A DNA stretch of 40,361 nt, taken from the NCBI GenBank assembly GCA_934436245.1, contig CAKSAM010000025.1, positions 1 to 40,361 on the forward strand. Direction: 5' to 3'. A program made the position numbers and the translations under genes. The notes beneath the pieces were generated by a model, which was given only the letters and a program-made list of their open reading frames with translations, made no database searches and was not told where the DNA came from. Source of the stretch: an uncultured Acetatifactor sp. Its GTDB lineage: Bacteria > Bacillota > Clostridia > Lachnospirales > Lachnospiraceae. Below are positions 9,517 to 17,318 of the stretch, in pieces (the stretch's first letter is position 1; the number at the start of each line of letters is the position of its first letter).

Positions 9517-9552
9517 TATGGTAAGAAACGCGGCGCGCTTATTCTTACCATA
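9517..9552. repeat. Perfect 11-bp inverted repeat upstream of rnc
   Basis: TATGGTAAGAA (9517-9527) and TTCTTACCATA (9542-9552) pair perfectly around a GC-rich 14-nt loop. It lies 34-69 bp before the rnc start codon, within its probable leader. There is no T run, so it is not an obvious terminator. RNase III commonly autoregulates by cleaving a hairpin in its own leader, which is one possible role; this is inference. Confidence 0.6.
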
Positions 9553-9584
9553 GCCGTGCCTACTGGACTACATAATTACCCTCA

Positions 9585-9719
9585 CCATGCCTATTCATAA
9601 ATGGCTGTCAAGTGTGTCTCGTTTTACAGAACACACCGTATAAAAACAGAGGGGAATGACTTCTTGTGTGAGCAAGCTCTCACCGGAGTCATTCCCTCTA
9701 TTTTTGCATGGCTCGTAGC
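9585..9719 (+). repeat. Dispersed hairpin element between rnc and acpP
   Basis: Related to the 158-bp element at 39972-40129. Both carry CCATGC then ATTCATAAATG at one end (here 9585-9603), a hairpin with the apex GAGCAAGCTC, and TGCATGGCTCGTA at the other end (here 9705-9717). The interior and outer stem sequences differ completely between the two copies. It ends 5 bp from the acpP stop codon and contains the acpP terminator. Confidence 0.6.
9648..9699 (-). terminator. Terminator after acpP
   Basis: A stem AGAGGGGAATGACT (9648-9661) pairs with AGTCATTCCCTCT (9687-9699) with one bulged base, around an inner hairpin GTGAG/CTCAC. On the minus strand the stem is followed by GTTTTTATA. It begins 24 bp after the acpP stop and separates acpP from rnc. 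The A/T flanks also allow weaker termination on plus. Confidence 0.8.
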
Positions 9720-9723
9720 TTTA

Positions 9724-9954
9724 CTAGTTCACTGCGTTCTTGATCATCTCTACAGCGTCTTCTACTGTAGTAACCTGCTCTGCGGATTCTGCAGGGATCT
9801 CGATATCGAACTCTTCCTCGATACCCATGATGATCTGGTATACATCCAGAGAATCAGCACCCAGGTCATCCTGGAATGTGGTCTCCATGGTGATCTCATC
9901 GGGATCTACGTTTAATACCTCAGCAATGATTTTCTTTAACTTTTCGAATTCCAT
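9724..9954 (-). CDS. acpP: Acyl carrier protein
   Basis: A 76-residue acidic four-helix carrier that shuttles fatty-acyl intermediates on a phosphopantetheine arm. The attachment serine is in [21 protein letters not shown], the canonical DSL motif near residue 35. The start is MEFEKLKKI at 9954, preceded by AAGGA at 7 nt; a longer in-frame extension upstream overlaps plsX and is not coding. It lies 28 bp after plsX, matching the plsX-acpP pairing of many Firmicutes. Confidence 0.97.
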   Translation of the reverse strand: MEFEKLKKIIAEVLNVDPDEITMETTFQDDLGADSLDVYQIIMGIEEEFDIEIPAESAEQVTTVEDAVEMIKNAVN

Positions 9955-9982
9955 AACAGTTCCTTCTTTCCATTTTTGTAAT

Positions 9983-11011
9983 TTAATTATTTTGTGCAGC
10001 CTTGTCTTCCAGGCTGATCTGTTCTTTGATCTTCTCGTTGATCTTCTCTTCCTTAAAAGCAATGCACTGCAGAATGGAGTTCTTCACTTCCACCGCCTTG
10101 CTGCTTCCGTGGGTCTTCACTACCAGACCGTTCAATCCAAGCAGCGGAGCACCTCCGTATTGCGAAGTATCGAAGCTTTTCAAGGTCTTCTTCAATGCAG
10201 GTTTCACTAACAATGCTCCAATCTTACTGCGCAGCGTAGACATCATTCCTTGTTTCACCTGATGCAGTAATGCAGAACTGACACCCTCGTACATTTTTAG
10301 TACCACATTGCCGACAAACGCTTCGCAGACGATGACATCTGCCACACCTGCGGGAATATCTCTGGCTTCTACACTTCCGATAAAGTTGATCTCGGGACAA
10401 TTCTTCAGAAGAGGGAAGGTCTCCTTGACCAGGGCATTACCCTTCTCTTCCTCGGCGCCGATATTCACGATACCTACTTTGGGGTTCTTCACTCCCATAA
10501 CACTTTCCATATAGACACTGCCCATTTTGGCAAACTGGACTAACATGGAAGGTCTCGCATCTACGTTGGCTCCACAGTCTAACAGAAGGCTTACGCCTTT
10601 CTCTGTAGGGATCAGGGGGGCTAATGGCGGTCTCTCGACACCACGGATACGTCCAACGATCACCTGTCCGCCTACCAGCACTGCGCCGGTGCTTCCGGCA
10701 GACACGAATGCATCACATTCTCCGTTCTTCACCATATACATGGCTTTGACAATGGAGGAATCCTTCTTCCGACGGATCGCCATGACCGGAGGTTCTGCCG
10801 TCTCAATGACTTCTTCAGCATGTACGACTTCCAGCTGCTCTGTATCATAGGTATATGCCTTTAATTCCTCACGGATCACAGGCTCCTTACCTACCAGGAA
10901 TACTTTGACACGTTTGTCCGCATTGACAGCTTCTACAGCGCCCTTTACGATCTCGGTGGGAGCATTATCTCCACCCATCGCATCTACAGCAACATTTACA
11001 TATTCTGCCAT
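9983..11011 (-). CDS. plsX: Phosphate acyltransferase PlsX
   Basis: Makes acyl-phosphate from acyl-ACP, the first step of phospholipid synthesis in Gram-positives, acting with PlsY. The 342-residue protein begins with the family hallmark [20 protein letters not shown], and has STGAVLVGG and [26 protein letters not shown] precedes ATG by 7 nt. It has its own promoter at 11107-11135 and a long inverted repeat in its 5' leader, and it is followed by its substrate donor acpP. Confidence 0.96.
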   Translation of the reverse strand: MAEYVNVAVDAMGGDNAPTEIVKGAVEAVNADKRVKVFLVGKEPVIREELKAYTYDTEQLEVVHAEEVIETAEPPVMAIRRKKDSSIVKAMYMVKNGECDAFVSAGSTGAVLVGGQVIVGRIRGVERPPLAPLIPTEKGVSLLLDCGANVDARPSMLVQFAKMGSVYMESVMGVKNPKVGIVNIGAEEEKGNALVKETFPLLKNCPEINFIGSVEARDIPAGVADVIVCEAFVGNVVLKMYEGVSSALLHQVKQGMMSTLRSKIGALLVKPALKKTLKSFDTSQYGGAPLLGLNGLVVKTHGSSKAVEVKNSILQCIAFKEEKINEKIKEQISLEDKAAQNN

Positions 11012-11047
11012 TTCGTCGTTCCTTTACCTGTTTTGTGTTCATCCGCT

Positions 11048-11092
11048 CATCATCAAACCGCTCCGTGTTTGTCACCAAACAGTTTGATGATG
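11048..11092. promoter_or_regulatory. Nested inverted repeat in the plsX leader
   Basis: CATCATCAAAC (11048-11058) and GTTTGATGATG (11082-11092) are a perfect 11-bp inverted repeat. Inside it TGTTTG (11066-11071) pairs with CAAACA (11076-11081) around TCAC. The right arms are contiguous and the left arms are separated by 7 nt. It starts within about 10 bp of the predicted plsX transcription start. It could be a lipid-regulator operator or a leader RNA structure; no T run follows. Confidence 0.6.
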
Positions 11093-11106
11093 GCAGATTC
11101 ATTCTT

Positions 11107-11135
11107 ACTATACTAAAGGCGTATGTAAAAAGCAA
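11107..11135 (-). promoter_or_regulatory. Promoter of plsX-acpP
   Basis: On the minus strand TTGCTT (11130-11135) and TATAGT (11107-11112) are 17 bp apart, downstream of the rpmF terminator and about 95 bp before the plsX start codon. It allows lipid genes to be expressed apart from yceD-rpmF. Confidence 0.65.
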
Positions 11136-11158
11136 GTGATTTTTTTGTGAAAGCAAAA

Positions 11159-11180
11159 GGAGATTCCCTTCGGAATCTCC
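11159..11180 (-). terminator. Terminator after rpmF
   Basis: A perfect 9-bp stem GGAGATTCC (11159-11167) / GGAATCTCC (11172-11180) with a tetraloop, followed on the minus strand by TTTTGCTTTC. It lies 41 bp after the rpmF stop codon. Confidence 0.85.
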
Positions 11181-11220
11181 TCTCTTCTTTTCACTTAATT
11201 TCGCTTCATTGATTTATCAA

Positions 11221-11400
11221 TTAATCAACGCTTACGACCTGCTTCTTATTGTAAGAACCGCAAGCCTTGCAAACTCTGTGAGGCATCATCAGTGCACCAC
11301 ATTTGCTGCACTTTACCAATGTAGGAGCGCTCATTTTCCAGTTTGCTCTTCTCTTATCTCTTCTACCTTTGGAAGATTTATTCTTAGGACAAATAGACAT
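11221..11400 (-). CDS. rpmF: 50S ribosomal protein L32
   Basis: A 59-residue basic protein of the large ribosomal subunit. It reads MSICPKNKSSKGRRDKRRA at the N-terminus, the L32 signature, followed by a zinc ribbon with Cys31, Cys34, Cys44 and Cys47 (CSKCG and CKACG). This is the zinc-binding form of L32. A strong AAGGAGG box lies 7 nt before ATG. It directly follows the YceD gene, as in most bacteria, and is closed by a terminator. Confidence 0.96.
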   Translation of the reverse strand: MSICPKNKSSKGRRDKRRANWKMSAPTLVKCSKCGALMMPHRVCKACGSYNKKQVVSVD

Positions 11401-11402
11401 CG

Positions 11403-11927
11403 TTACACCTCCTTATTCGCGTTGAAGATATCTTGGATTGCTGCCATACGAGGATCCGGTACGAAAGTATCGCAACCACATTCCTTCAGATTCCTGTTCT
11501 GACCACATACAGGACAGATGCCCTTGCAGTCTTCCCTGCACAGGATCTTTGCTGGCCAATTCACCAGAATTTCATCGTACACAAAAGCCTCTACATCCAG
11601 CTGCCATCCATCCATAAAGCTCTGCTCTGTATCTTCTTCCTCACTTACTTCCGCTTCCGGAGAATAAACGATTCTGTCAAACTTAAGCTTCATTGCTGTA
11701 GGTACTTCAGTAAGGCACCTGTCACATTTCGTGTCAAAGGTAAGCTCTGCAGTGCCGGTTACTTTTGCCTTGTTCACACCGATGTTGGTAAAAGTAAGAT
11801 TAATGGGTGTCTTCTCCGTAATAGAGAAATCTCCCTGGCGGCTCTTAAAGCTTGTCATCTCAAGCGGAATGGCAACAGTCTCTACCTTGCCTTCGGATGT
11901 TAATACATCAGATAAACTTACTAACAT
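11403..11927 (-). CDS. yceD: YceD/DUF177 family protein
   Basis: A 174-residue protein of the DUF177 family, nearly always encoded next to rpmF and linked to 23S rRNA or large-subunit maturation. It has the CDRCL motif near residue 68 and a C-terminal Cys cluster (CREDCKGICPVCG then CGC) that probably binds metal. AGGAG lies 5 nt before ATG. It is the first gene of the unit driven by the consensus promoter at 11999-12027, and its stop lies 2 bp from the rpmF start. Confidence 0.92.
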   Translation of the reverse strand: MLVSLSDVLTSEGKVETVAIPLEMTSFKSRQGDFSITEKTPINLTFTNIGVNKAKVTGTAELTFDTKCDRCLTEVPTAMKLKFDRIVYSPEAEVSEEEDTEQSFMDGWQLDVEAFVYDEILVNWPAKILCREDCKGICPVCGQNRNLKECGCDTFVPDPRMAAIQDIFNANKEV

Positions 11928-11998
11928 AGCGACTCCTATGCAATATGTTGCGTAGAAAACACAAGTCTCCTACGATGTGCTGATTCACACACTGACTT

Positions 11999-12027
11999 AT
12001 TATACATAGGCAATACTCTTTTGTCAA
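11999..12027 (-). promoter_or_regulatory. Consensus promoter of the yceD-rpmF unit
   Basis: TTGACA (12022-12027) and TATAAT (11999-12004) with exactly 17 bp between them on the minus strand, 72 bp before the yceD start codon. Both boxes are perfect, consistent with strong ribosomal-protein expression. Confidence 0.88.
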
Positions 12028-12109
12028 CAAAATTTTGTGGGATTTTTAAGTATTTTCATCTATTCTCATACACTTTTAAATCCTGGTTAAATTTCAACTC
12101 TTTCTGATT

Positions 12110-13726
12110 TTAATTATACCGATTACCCTCTGTATCCAAGATAGTTCCATTAGCGACATAATAATGTTCATTTCCATTTGAAATATAAATATCACTTAGA
12201 CTCAAACAATTATCAAATGCACCACTTCCAATTGATGAAACTTTCGCAGGAATAAAAATGTATTCCAGATAAACACAATTTTTAAATGCAGCGTTTTCAA
12301 TACTTATTAACGTATCTGGAAGAATAATGCTTGTCACATTTGTTCCAATTCCTCTAATCGATGTCACCTTCAAGCCGTCAATTTCTTCTGGAACAACAAC
12401 ATCAGTCAAGGAAGAATCTGCACCTGTTATAGTTATTTCTCCATTATCTTCTACATATTCTAAAAGCGATGTGTCGGTATACGATAATTTGTTGTTAATA
12501 ATATAATTTGCTGCAGAATCTTCCTGAATTTCAAGAGAAGAAGTTTCTTTTACCACTTCATCCTTTTTTATTGTTTCTTCATCAACTGTTTGATTAATCT
12601 GCTGAACTTCGCTCGATATAGAAGTATTATCAGACTTTTCTGTTCCATTCATTTGAATCGTTCTTATACCATTCATAATTAGCATAATTATTAAAACAGA
12701 TATAATCGATATCCCAGCAACAACTATCTTTCTCCAAGGTATAATTCTCCTCCCATTATATAAATGATCGTATAATTCCTTCATATCTTGAAAACGATAT
12801 TTTATATTAACATTTAATCCCTGAAATATGGCTTCTTCGATATTTTTAGGGATAGCAGGATCATATGTACGTAAAGAATCTACTTTTGTATTCTTGTCAT
12901 ATATCGACATTGCTGATGGTAGTATCTTACCTGAAATCAGATAATACAAGGTTGCACAAAGAGCATAAACATCCGTCCATGATCCCTGATTACCGTCTGA
13001 TTGGTACTGTTCCGGCGGCGCATAACCATGCTTTAATTCTATCGTTTTACTTTTTTCTCCATTGTCCAACTCTCTGGCTGCACCAAAATCGATAAGTGTA
13101 ATCCGTCCAGCTGAATCCAACATAATATTATCCGGGCTGATATCCCTATGTATAATTCCATTATCATGCAAAATCCCTAGTGATTTTACTACCGGCTCTA
13201 TTATATCAACTGCTTCTTTCCATGATATTCTCTTTTTTTCTTGAATATAATCTTTTAAGCTGATGCCTTGAATGTAGTCCATGACCATATAAGCTGTGTT
13301 ATTTTCATAAAAGAAATTCAACACTCTTACAATACCTGGTAATTCTTCTAATTTTACAAGTCTCTTAGCCTCTTTTTCATATTTTTCAAAGCCCTTTTGA
13401 AAACTAACTTCCGATTTTCCCCTAATAACTATTACATCATTTGAGTTGCTTTCAAACGCATTACGTGATGCAAATTGAATAGGAAAGTATTCTTTGATTG
13501 CAACTTTAAGCTGAAGGTTAAGATCAAGTCCAAGATATGTAATTCCAAATCCTCCTTCTCCAAGCACTCTGCCAATCAAGTACTTTCCATCTAATATTGT
13601 CATAGGGAGAAGCGCTCTTTGATTGACGTTATATTCTCCTATCTTTTTCCCGCAATGAGGGCAAATCTCCTCATCATGATCTATCTCATTCATGCAGTTT
13701 ATACAGTACCTGTTTCTCTTATTCAT
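12110..13726 (-). CDS. Membrane Ser/Thr kinase with zinc ribbon and BspA-type leucine-rich repeats
   Basis: A 538-residue protein. Residues 8-25 hold a zinc ribbon (C8, C11, C22, C25). A PknB-like kinase domain follows: glycine loop GEGGFGITY near 56-64, catalytic lysine in VAIKEYFP (K78), IIHRDISPDNIML, LIDFGAARE and YAPPEQYQ. All catalytic residues are present. A single membrane span lies near 325-347 (VAGISIISVLIIMLIM). The outer part ends in two or three LRR_5/BspA-like units (TSIILPDTLISIENAAFKNC, IFIPAKVSSIGSGAFDNC). The stop comes soon after the last repeat, so the sensor domain may be complete or trimmed. AAGGTGG precedes ATG by 10 nt. Ligand and substrates are unknown. It is 170 bp downstream of the second kinase. 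Confidence 0.88.
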   Translation of the reverse strand: MNKRNRYCINCMNEIDHDEEICPHCGKKIGEYNVNQRALLPMTILDGKYLIGRVLGEGGFGITYLGLDLNLQLKVAIKEYFPIQFASRNAFESNSNDVIVIRGKSEVSFQKGFEKYEKEAKRLVKLEELPGIVRVLNFFYENNTAYMVMDYIQGISLKDYIQEKKRISWKEAVDIIEPVVKSLGILHDNGIIHRDISPDNIMLDSAGRITLIDFGAARELDNGEKSKTIELKHGYAPPEQYQSDGNQGSWTDVYALCATLYYLISGKILPSAMSIYDKNTKVDSLRTYDPAIPKNIEEAIFQGLNVNIKYRFQDMKELYDHLYNGRRIIPWRKIVVAGISIISVLIIMLIMNGIRTIQMNGTEKSDNTSISSEVQQINQTVDEETIKKDEVVKETSSLEIQEDSAANYIINNKLSYTDTSLLEYVEDNGEITITGADSSLTDVVVPEEIDGLKVTSIRGIGTNVTSIILPDTLISIENAAFKNCVYLEYIFIPAKVSSIGSGAFDNCLSLSDIYISNGNEHYYVANGTILDTEGNRYN

Positions 13727-13754
13727 TTAGAAAAACCACCTTAATCTCATCCCC

Positions 13755-13829
13755 TTAATATGTGGAGCAATCCCCTTCATCACCATCAAGCTCTCTCATA
13801 GATTTCATACCTAATTCATAAATTTCCAT
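13755..13829 (-). pseudogene. Decayed N-terminus of a third zinc-ribbon kinase
   Basis: A 24-codon frame between the two kinases reads M-E-I-Y-E-L-G-M-K-S then MRELDGDEGDCSTY and stops. It matches the first 24 residues of the adjacent kinase (MDVNKLCMGCMRELDGDEDYC), sharing MRELDGDE and near-identical DNA there. Two zinc-ligand cysteines of the first knuckle (C7 and C10 in the intact copy) are replaced by Gly and Ser, and the frame stops where the second knuckle should complete. It is best explained as the remnant of a duplicated kinase gene. The rest of the 13727-13896 gap shows no gene. Confidence 0.75.
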
Positions 13830-13896
13830 AATCTAAAACTCGAGTATTTACATTTTTAGTCAATTATTACAACTAGTTCAATAAAGCTCAACTCGT

Positions 13897-16203
13897 TTAA
13901 TTATTAAATTCGCTCATAACCAAAACATTATCTGTAACAGCACTTCCAATATATCCATTCGACCTATCTATCGTTATATAACCCCCATCATCTGGTTTTA
14001 AAATTACATGCGCATAAATTCCTGCAACGGTATCCTCGTTCATGTTCTCTTCGCTTCCTGAATAATTTACATAACTGTGATGATTTTCTACTAAATTGAC
14101 GTAATAAGGAATATCTGTCCCCCAAGAGCTAAATGCGTCTGATTGAATACTTTCGAAAGAACAATAACATTTATAATTGGCAATATAGTACCCTACCTCA
14201 TTATAGAACACTGAATCCAACTCAATGTCATTTATCTTATAACCGTCATACGGATACCCACTTCCATCAACATAACCATTTGTATGATAATTCTCTTTAA
14301 TATATATTGCATTTGCATTTATCTGGTCAATCAGCCCTTCAACTGACATATATTCTTCCTCAGATAACTGAATTGAACCCAATTCGCCAAATTCGCCATT
14401 TAGATAATATGGCGCATAATAAGTAAAGAAATCTCCCGTATAGACGTCTTCTCCCATATGGGTGAAACATCTTGTATCACAAATACTACTACCAAGAATT
14501 AAACCTTCCTCTTCTACCAGCAATTCATGATATAAACATGGTTTTTGATTTAGTACTGAGTAACAACAATAACGGTTGCCCTGTTTATAATAATAGTAAT
14601 AACATAATTTTTGATGTCCAAACACCGCCTCATTCAGTGTAACGCCTTCCAGTAGATCGCTTTCTGACATATATTGGTATGAATTAGCAATGTCGTTGCG
14701 TAATGACAATATCCTTTCACTTTCATCCGACGCCTTTATAAACCCTTTTGTTTCCCATTGATCTTCTATCCAGATTCCAGATTCATCCGCATAGAGAACA
14801 GTAGCCATTTCACTAGGGTAAAAAACCATAAATAATTCCTTATTACCATTTCCATCGAAATCATCATATATGCCATAAAATTGTTCATCTTTAGTTGGCA
14901 TACCAACCATTTCAAAAATGCTATTTTGATAACGTCTCCATTGTTCTTTTTCTTCCTCTTCAGTCAGGATATGTCTTTCCTCAACATCTTCAGCTTGTTC
15001 ATTTGGTAATATTTCTCCCCCTTCATCAGTGAAGTTTTCTATAGCATCCCCTTTTTCTATATCAGTATCATCCATATTTTCATCAAGTTTTAAATCATCT
15101 TCTATTTTGTATGCTTCCTTTTCACTTTTTGCAATTTGCAATGACTTATATACGATTCCAGCAGAAACCAAAAGTAAAATAGACGCAACTGTTATGCTAC
15201 TAATTATTAAAATCTTTTTCTTCTGATTTCCATTCTCCAATTCATGTTTGTAATATGAAATATTAGAAATTCTATTATTAGACTTTATTCCCAATCCATG
15301 CATTATTGCATTCGATATCTTGTTCGGAACCTCTGGATTTATCTTCCTAACCGCTTCAACTTTATCACCACTCAATATTCTATCCGTTGATTCCTGGGGC
15401 ACAACACCGGTAATCATTCTGTACATTGTCGCTGAAAGGGCATAAATATCTGTCCATGGTCCCTGTTTTCCATCCGGTTGATACTGTTCTTCCGGTGCAT
15501 AACCATGTTTGAGTATTACCGTCAGACTCTTTGCATCATCATTTTCCACAGTTCTTGCTGCACCAAAATCTATTAATTTCATATTCCCGTTTGTGGAAAT
15601 CATGATATTATCAGGGCTAATGTCCCTGTGGACAATGCCTGCTTCGTGCACCTTCTCAAGAGAATTCATTACCGGAGTCATAAGTTCCAGGACTTTTGTA
15701 TACGGCAGTTTCCCTCCATTATCATCCATGTATTTAGACAGAGTTATTCCATCGATATACTCCATTACCATATAAGCAGTATTATTCTCATAAAAGAATT
15801 CTTTTACCGATACAATTCCCGAAAGATTATTAAATTTTGCAAGGTTTGCAGCCTCTTTTACAAATCGATCCATTCCCTTTTGGTACTGTTCTTCCTTACT
15901 TCCGGTCAAAACAGTCAGCGAAGTCTGCGTACCTGTCGAAGTATCTCTTGTGACTAATTCGCTGGGAAAATATTCCTTGATTGCCACACGATTGTTAAGT
16001 AAAAGATCATAAGCTATATATGTAATTCCAAATCCGCCTTCTCCGATTACCTTGCCTACGATATATTTACCATTCAAAATGGTCTGTGGCTGAAGTCCTC
16101 TCGAAGAATTCAAAGAACCAATCTTGTATCCACAATGAGGGCAATAATCCTCATCACCATCAAGTTCTCTCATACATCCCATACATAGCTTATTTACATC
16201 CAT
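13897..16203 (-). CDS. Membrane Ser/Thr kinase with zinc ribbon and a large unknown outer domain
   Basis: A 768-residue protein built like the neighbouring kinase: zinc ribbon (C7, C10, C21, C24), kinase domain from about 46 (GEGGFGITY, VAIKEYFP with K76, IVHRDISPDNIMI, LIDFGAART, YAPEEQYQPDGKQG) and a membrane span near 331-353 (ILIISSITVASILLLVSAGIV). The remaining 400 residues are extracytoplasmic, acidic at first, and contain IYDDFDGNGNKELFMVFYP, which resembles Ca-binding/FG-GAP-like loops. The rest is not recognised. GAGGG precedes ATG by 7 nt and the gene starts 23 bp after the 89-aa gene, so PP2C, adaptor and kinase form one operon. The family phosphorylates Ser/Thr; targets here are unknown. 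Confidence 0.88.
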   Translation of the reverse strand: MDVNKLCMGCMRELDGDEDYCPHCGYKIGSLNSSRGLQPQTILNGKYIVGKVIGEGGFGITYIAYDLLLNNRVAIKEYFPSELVTRDTSTGTQTSLTVLTGSKEEQYQKGMDRFVKEAANLAKFNNLSGIVSVKEFFYENNTAYMVMEYIDGITLSKYMDDNGGKLPYTKVLELMTPVMNSLEKVHEAGIVHRDISPDNIMISTNGNMKLIDFGAARTVENDDAKSLTVILKHGYAPEEQYQPDGKQGPWTDIYALSATMYRMITGVVPQESTDRILSGDKVEAVRKINPEVPNKISNAIMHGLGIKSNNRISNISYYKHELENGNQKKKILIISSITVASILLLVSAGIVYKSLQIAKSEKEAYKIEDDLKLDENMDDTDIEKGDAIENFTDEGGEILPNEQAEDVEERHILTEEEEKEQWRRYQNSIFEMVGMPTKDEQFYGIYDDFDGNGNKELFMVFYPSEMATVLYADESGIWIEDQWETKGFIKASDESERILSLRNDIANSYQYMSESDLLEGVTLNEAVFGHQKLCYYYYYKQGNRYCCYSVLNQKPCLYHELLVEEEGLILGSSICDTRCFTHMGEDVYTGDFFTYYAPYYLNGEFGELGSIQLSEEEYMSVEGLIDQINANAIYIKENYHTNGYVDGSGYPYDGYKINDIELDSVFYNEVGYYIANYKCYCSFESIQSDAFSSWGTDIPYYVNLVENHHSYVNYSGSEENMNEDTVAGIYAHVILKPDDGGYITIDRSNGYIGSAVTDNVLVMSEFNN

Positions 16204-16226
16204 ATTATCGCCCTCATTCTACATTT

Positions 16227-16496
16227 CTATTTCTTTTCTAATTTATTCACTGAAATATTTTCTCTGCTTGAAAAAGACTCTTCTCTTATGATTTCTGTTG
16301 CTGTATAATTCTCTTTCTCGATAATTTGGGTAGGTATATATTGTGCATGTCTGCCATTCACAAAAGGAGTAACATTTGTCTCACTAATATTTTCATCAAC
16401 ATACACACGAGTCCCCGTTTCCCCGGTACAATAAGGACACTTTGTAAACTTATCCCCATCATAATAATGTTTCTTATTACATTGCATTAGTTTCAT
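16227..16496 (-). CDS. Small zinc-ribbon protein, possible kinase adaptor or substrate
   Basis: An 89-residue protein. The first 25 residues, with C6, H10, C20 and C23 (KHYYDGDKFTKCPYC), resemble the N-terminal ribbon that precedes FHA domains in Lachnospiraceae proteins, but no FHA domain follows. The tail is Thr/Glu-rich with two similar segments, PTQIIEKE and ATEIIREE, plausible phospho-threonine sites by inference. Its ATG overlaps the PP2C stop in ATGA, and GGAG lies about 10 nt upstream, so it is co-translated with the phosphatase and lies immediately before a kinase. It may be a truncated FHA protein or a complete small adaptor. Confidence 0.7.
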   Translation of the reverse strand: MKLMQCNKKHYYDGDKFTKCPYCTGETGTRVYVDENISETNVTPFVNGRHAQYIPTQIIEKENYTATEIIREESFSSRENISVNKLEKK

Positions 16497-17218
16497 TTTA
16501 TTCTCACTCCTATTGCTGTAACATTATCCATGTTGTTTCCCTTCCCCCTACTCATAACAATTTTCCCCATATCTTCGACCCAATCTTTTGCATCATTTGT
16601 CTTTCGCAGACACCCGATCATCTCTTTCTCTTCAATCAATTCCCAAAAGCCATCTGTGCACAGCAAAAATGCTGTTTTAGAGGATAATTTATATTTTTTT
16701 GATATCGTTGGTTCCAAATTTGAATTTCCATTTCCCATAGCCTTAAGTAATCTATTTCTATCCTTATGAAATCTGATATCTCTTTCTTTTATTTCTTTCA
16801 TATTCACTAACATTTGCGGAACACTATGATCCAACGTTCTCTCTTTTATCCTGCTTTGACGAAAATAATACAATCTAGAATCTCCAACATGTGCCCATTG
16901 TGCATAATCATTATTAATAACCAACACAACAGATGTGGTCTTCATCGAGTTCAGGGGAGCTCCTTCTTTTTGTTTCTCTTCCAATTGGTGTTCAGCCAAG
17001 CAAAAGGATGATTTAAAAAAATTATCCTCTATGCCATCCATAAAATAACTTTCTATTGATTTTGCAACTAAGGCAGATGCAATTTCACCCTTTCCACATC
17101 CACCCAATCCATCATTGGCAATAAAGCATGCGGTTTCTCCACAAATTCGCACCAAAGAATAATCCTCATTATAATCCCTATCCCCCTGATTGGTAAAAAT
17201 ATAATAATCTATATTCAT
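16493..17218 (-). CDS. PP2C-type Ser/Thr protein phosphatase
   Basis: A 241-residue cytosolic metal-dependent phosphatase of the PPM/Stp family that should counter the two kinases downstream. Motifs in order: GDRDYNEDY near the N-terminus (the R-x-N-E-D metal site), IANDGLGGCGKGEIAS (DGxGG), AHVGDSRLYYFR, LLCTDGFWE and a terminal DNVTAIGVRI. These are all the expected metal-binding and phosphate-binding elements. AAGGA precedes ATG by 8-9 nt. Its stop overlaps the start of the 89-aa gene. It is 100 bp after the TPR/YD-repeat gene. Confidence 0.92.
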   Translation of the reverse strand: MNIDYYIFTNQGDRDYNEDYSLVRICGETACFIANDGLGGCGKGEIASALVAKSIESYFMDGIEDNFFKSSFCLAEHQLEEKQKEGAPLNSMKTTSVVLVINNDYAQWAHVGDSRLYYFRQSRIKERTLDHSVPQMLVNMKEIKERDIRFHKDRNRLLKAMGNGNSNLEPTISKKYKLSSKTAFLLCTDGFWELIEEKEMIGCLRKTNDAKDWVEDMGKIVMSRGKGNNMDNVTAIGVRIK

Positions 17219-17318
17219 CCATCTATATCCTTTACTTTATGCTACATTGAAGTCAGGAATCTATATCTCTTCTATTCAACAATGTCTATGGGGTGCCCAC
17301 ACTGATACCTGCTCAATG

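Noticed and set aside
9601..9660. TTGACA at about 9609 on the minus strand as an rnc promoter
   Set aside because: No acceptable -10 box lies 16-18 bp downstream; the match lies within the dispersed element and is not supported as a promoter.
12030..12109. Terminator after the LRR kinase
   Set aside because: The short gap to the yceD promoter shows no stem followed by a T run; transcription may continue or end without an intrinsic terminator.
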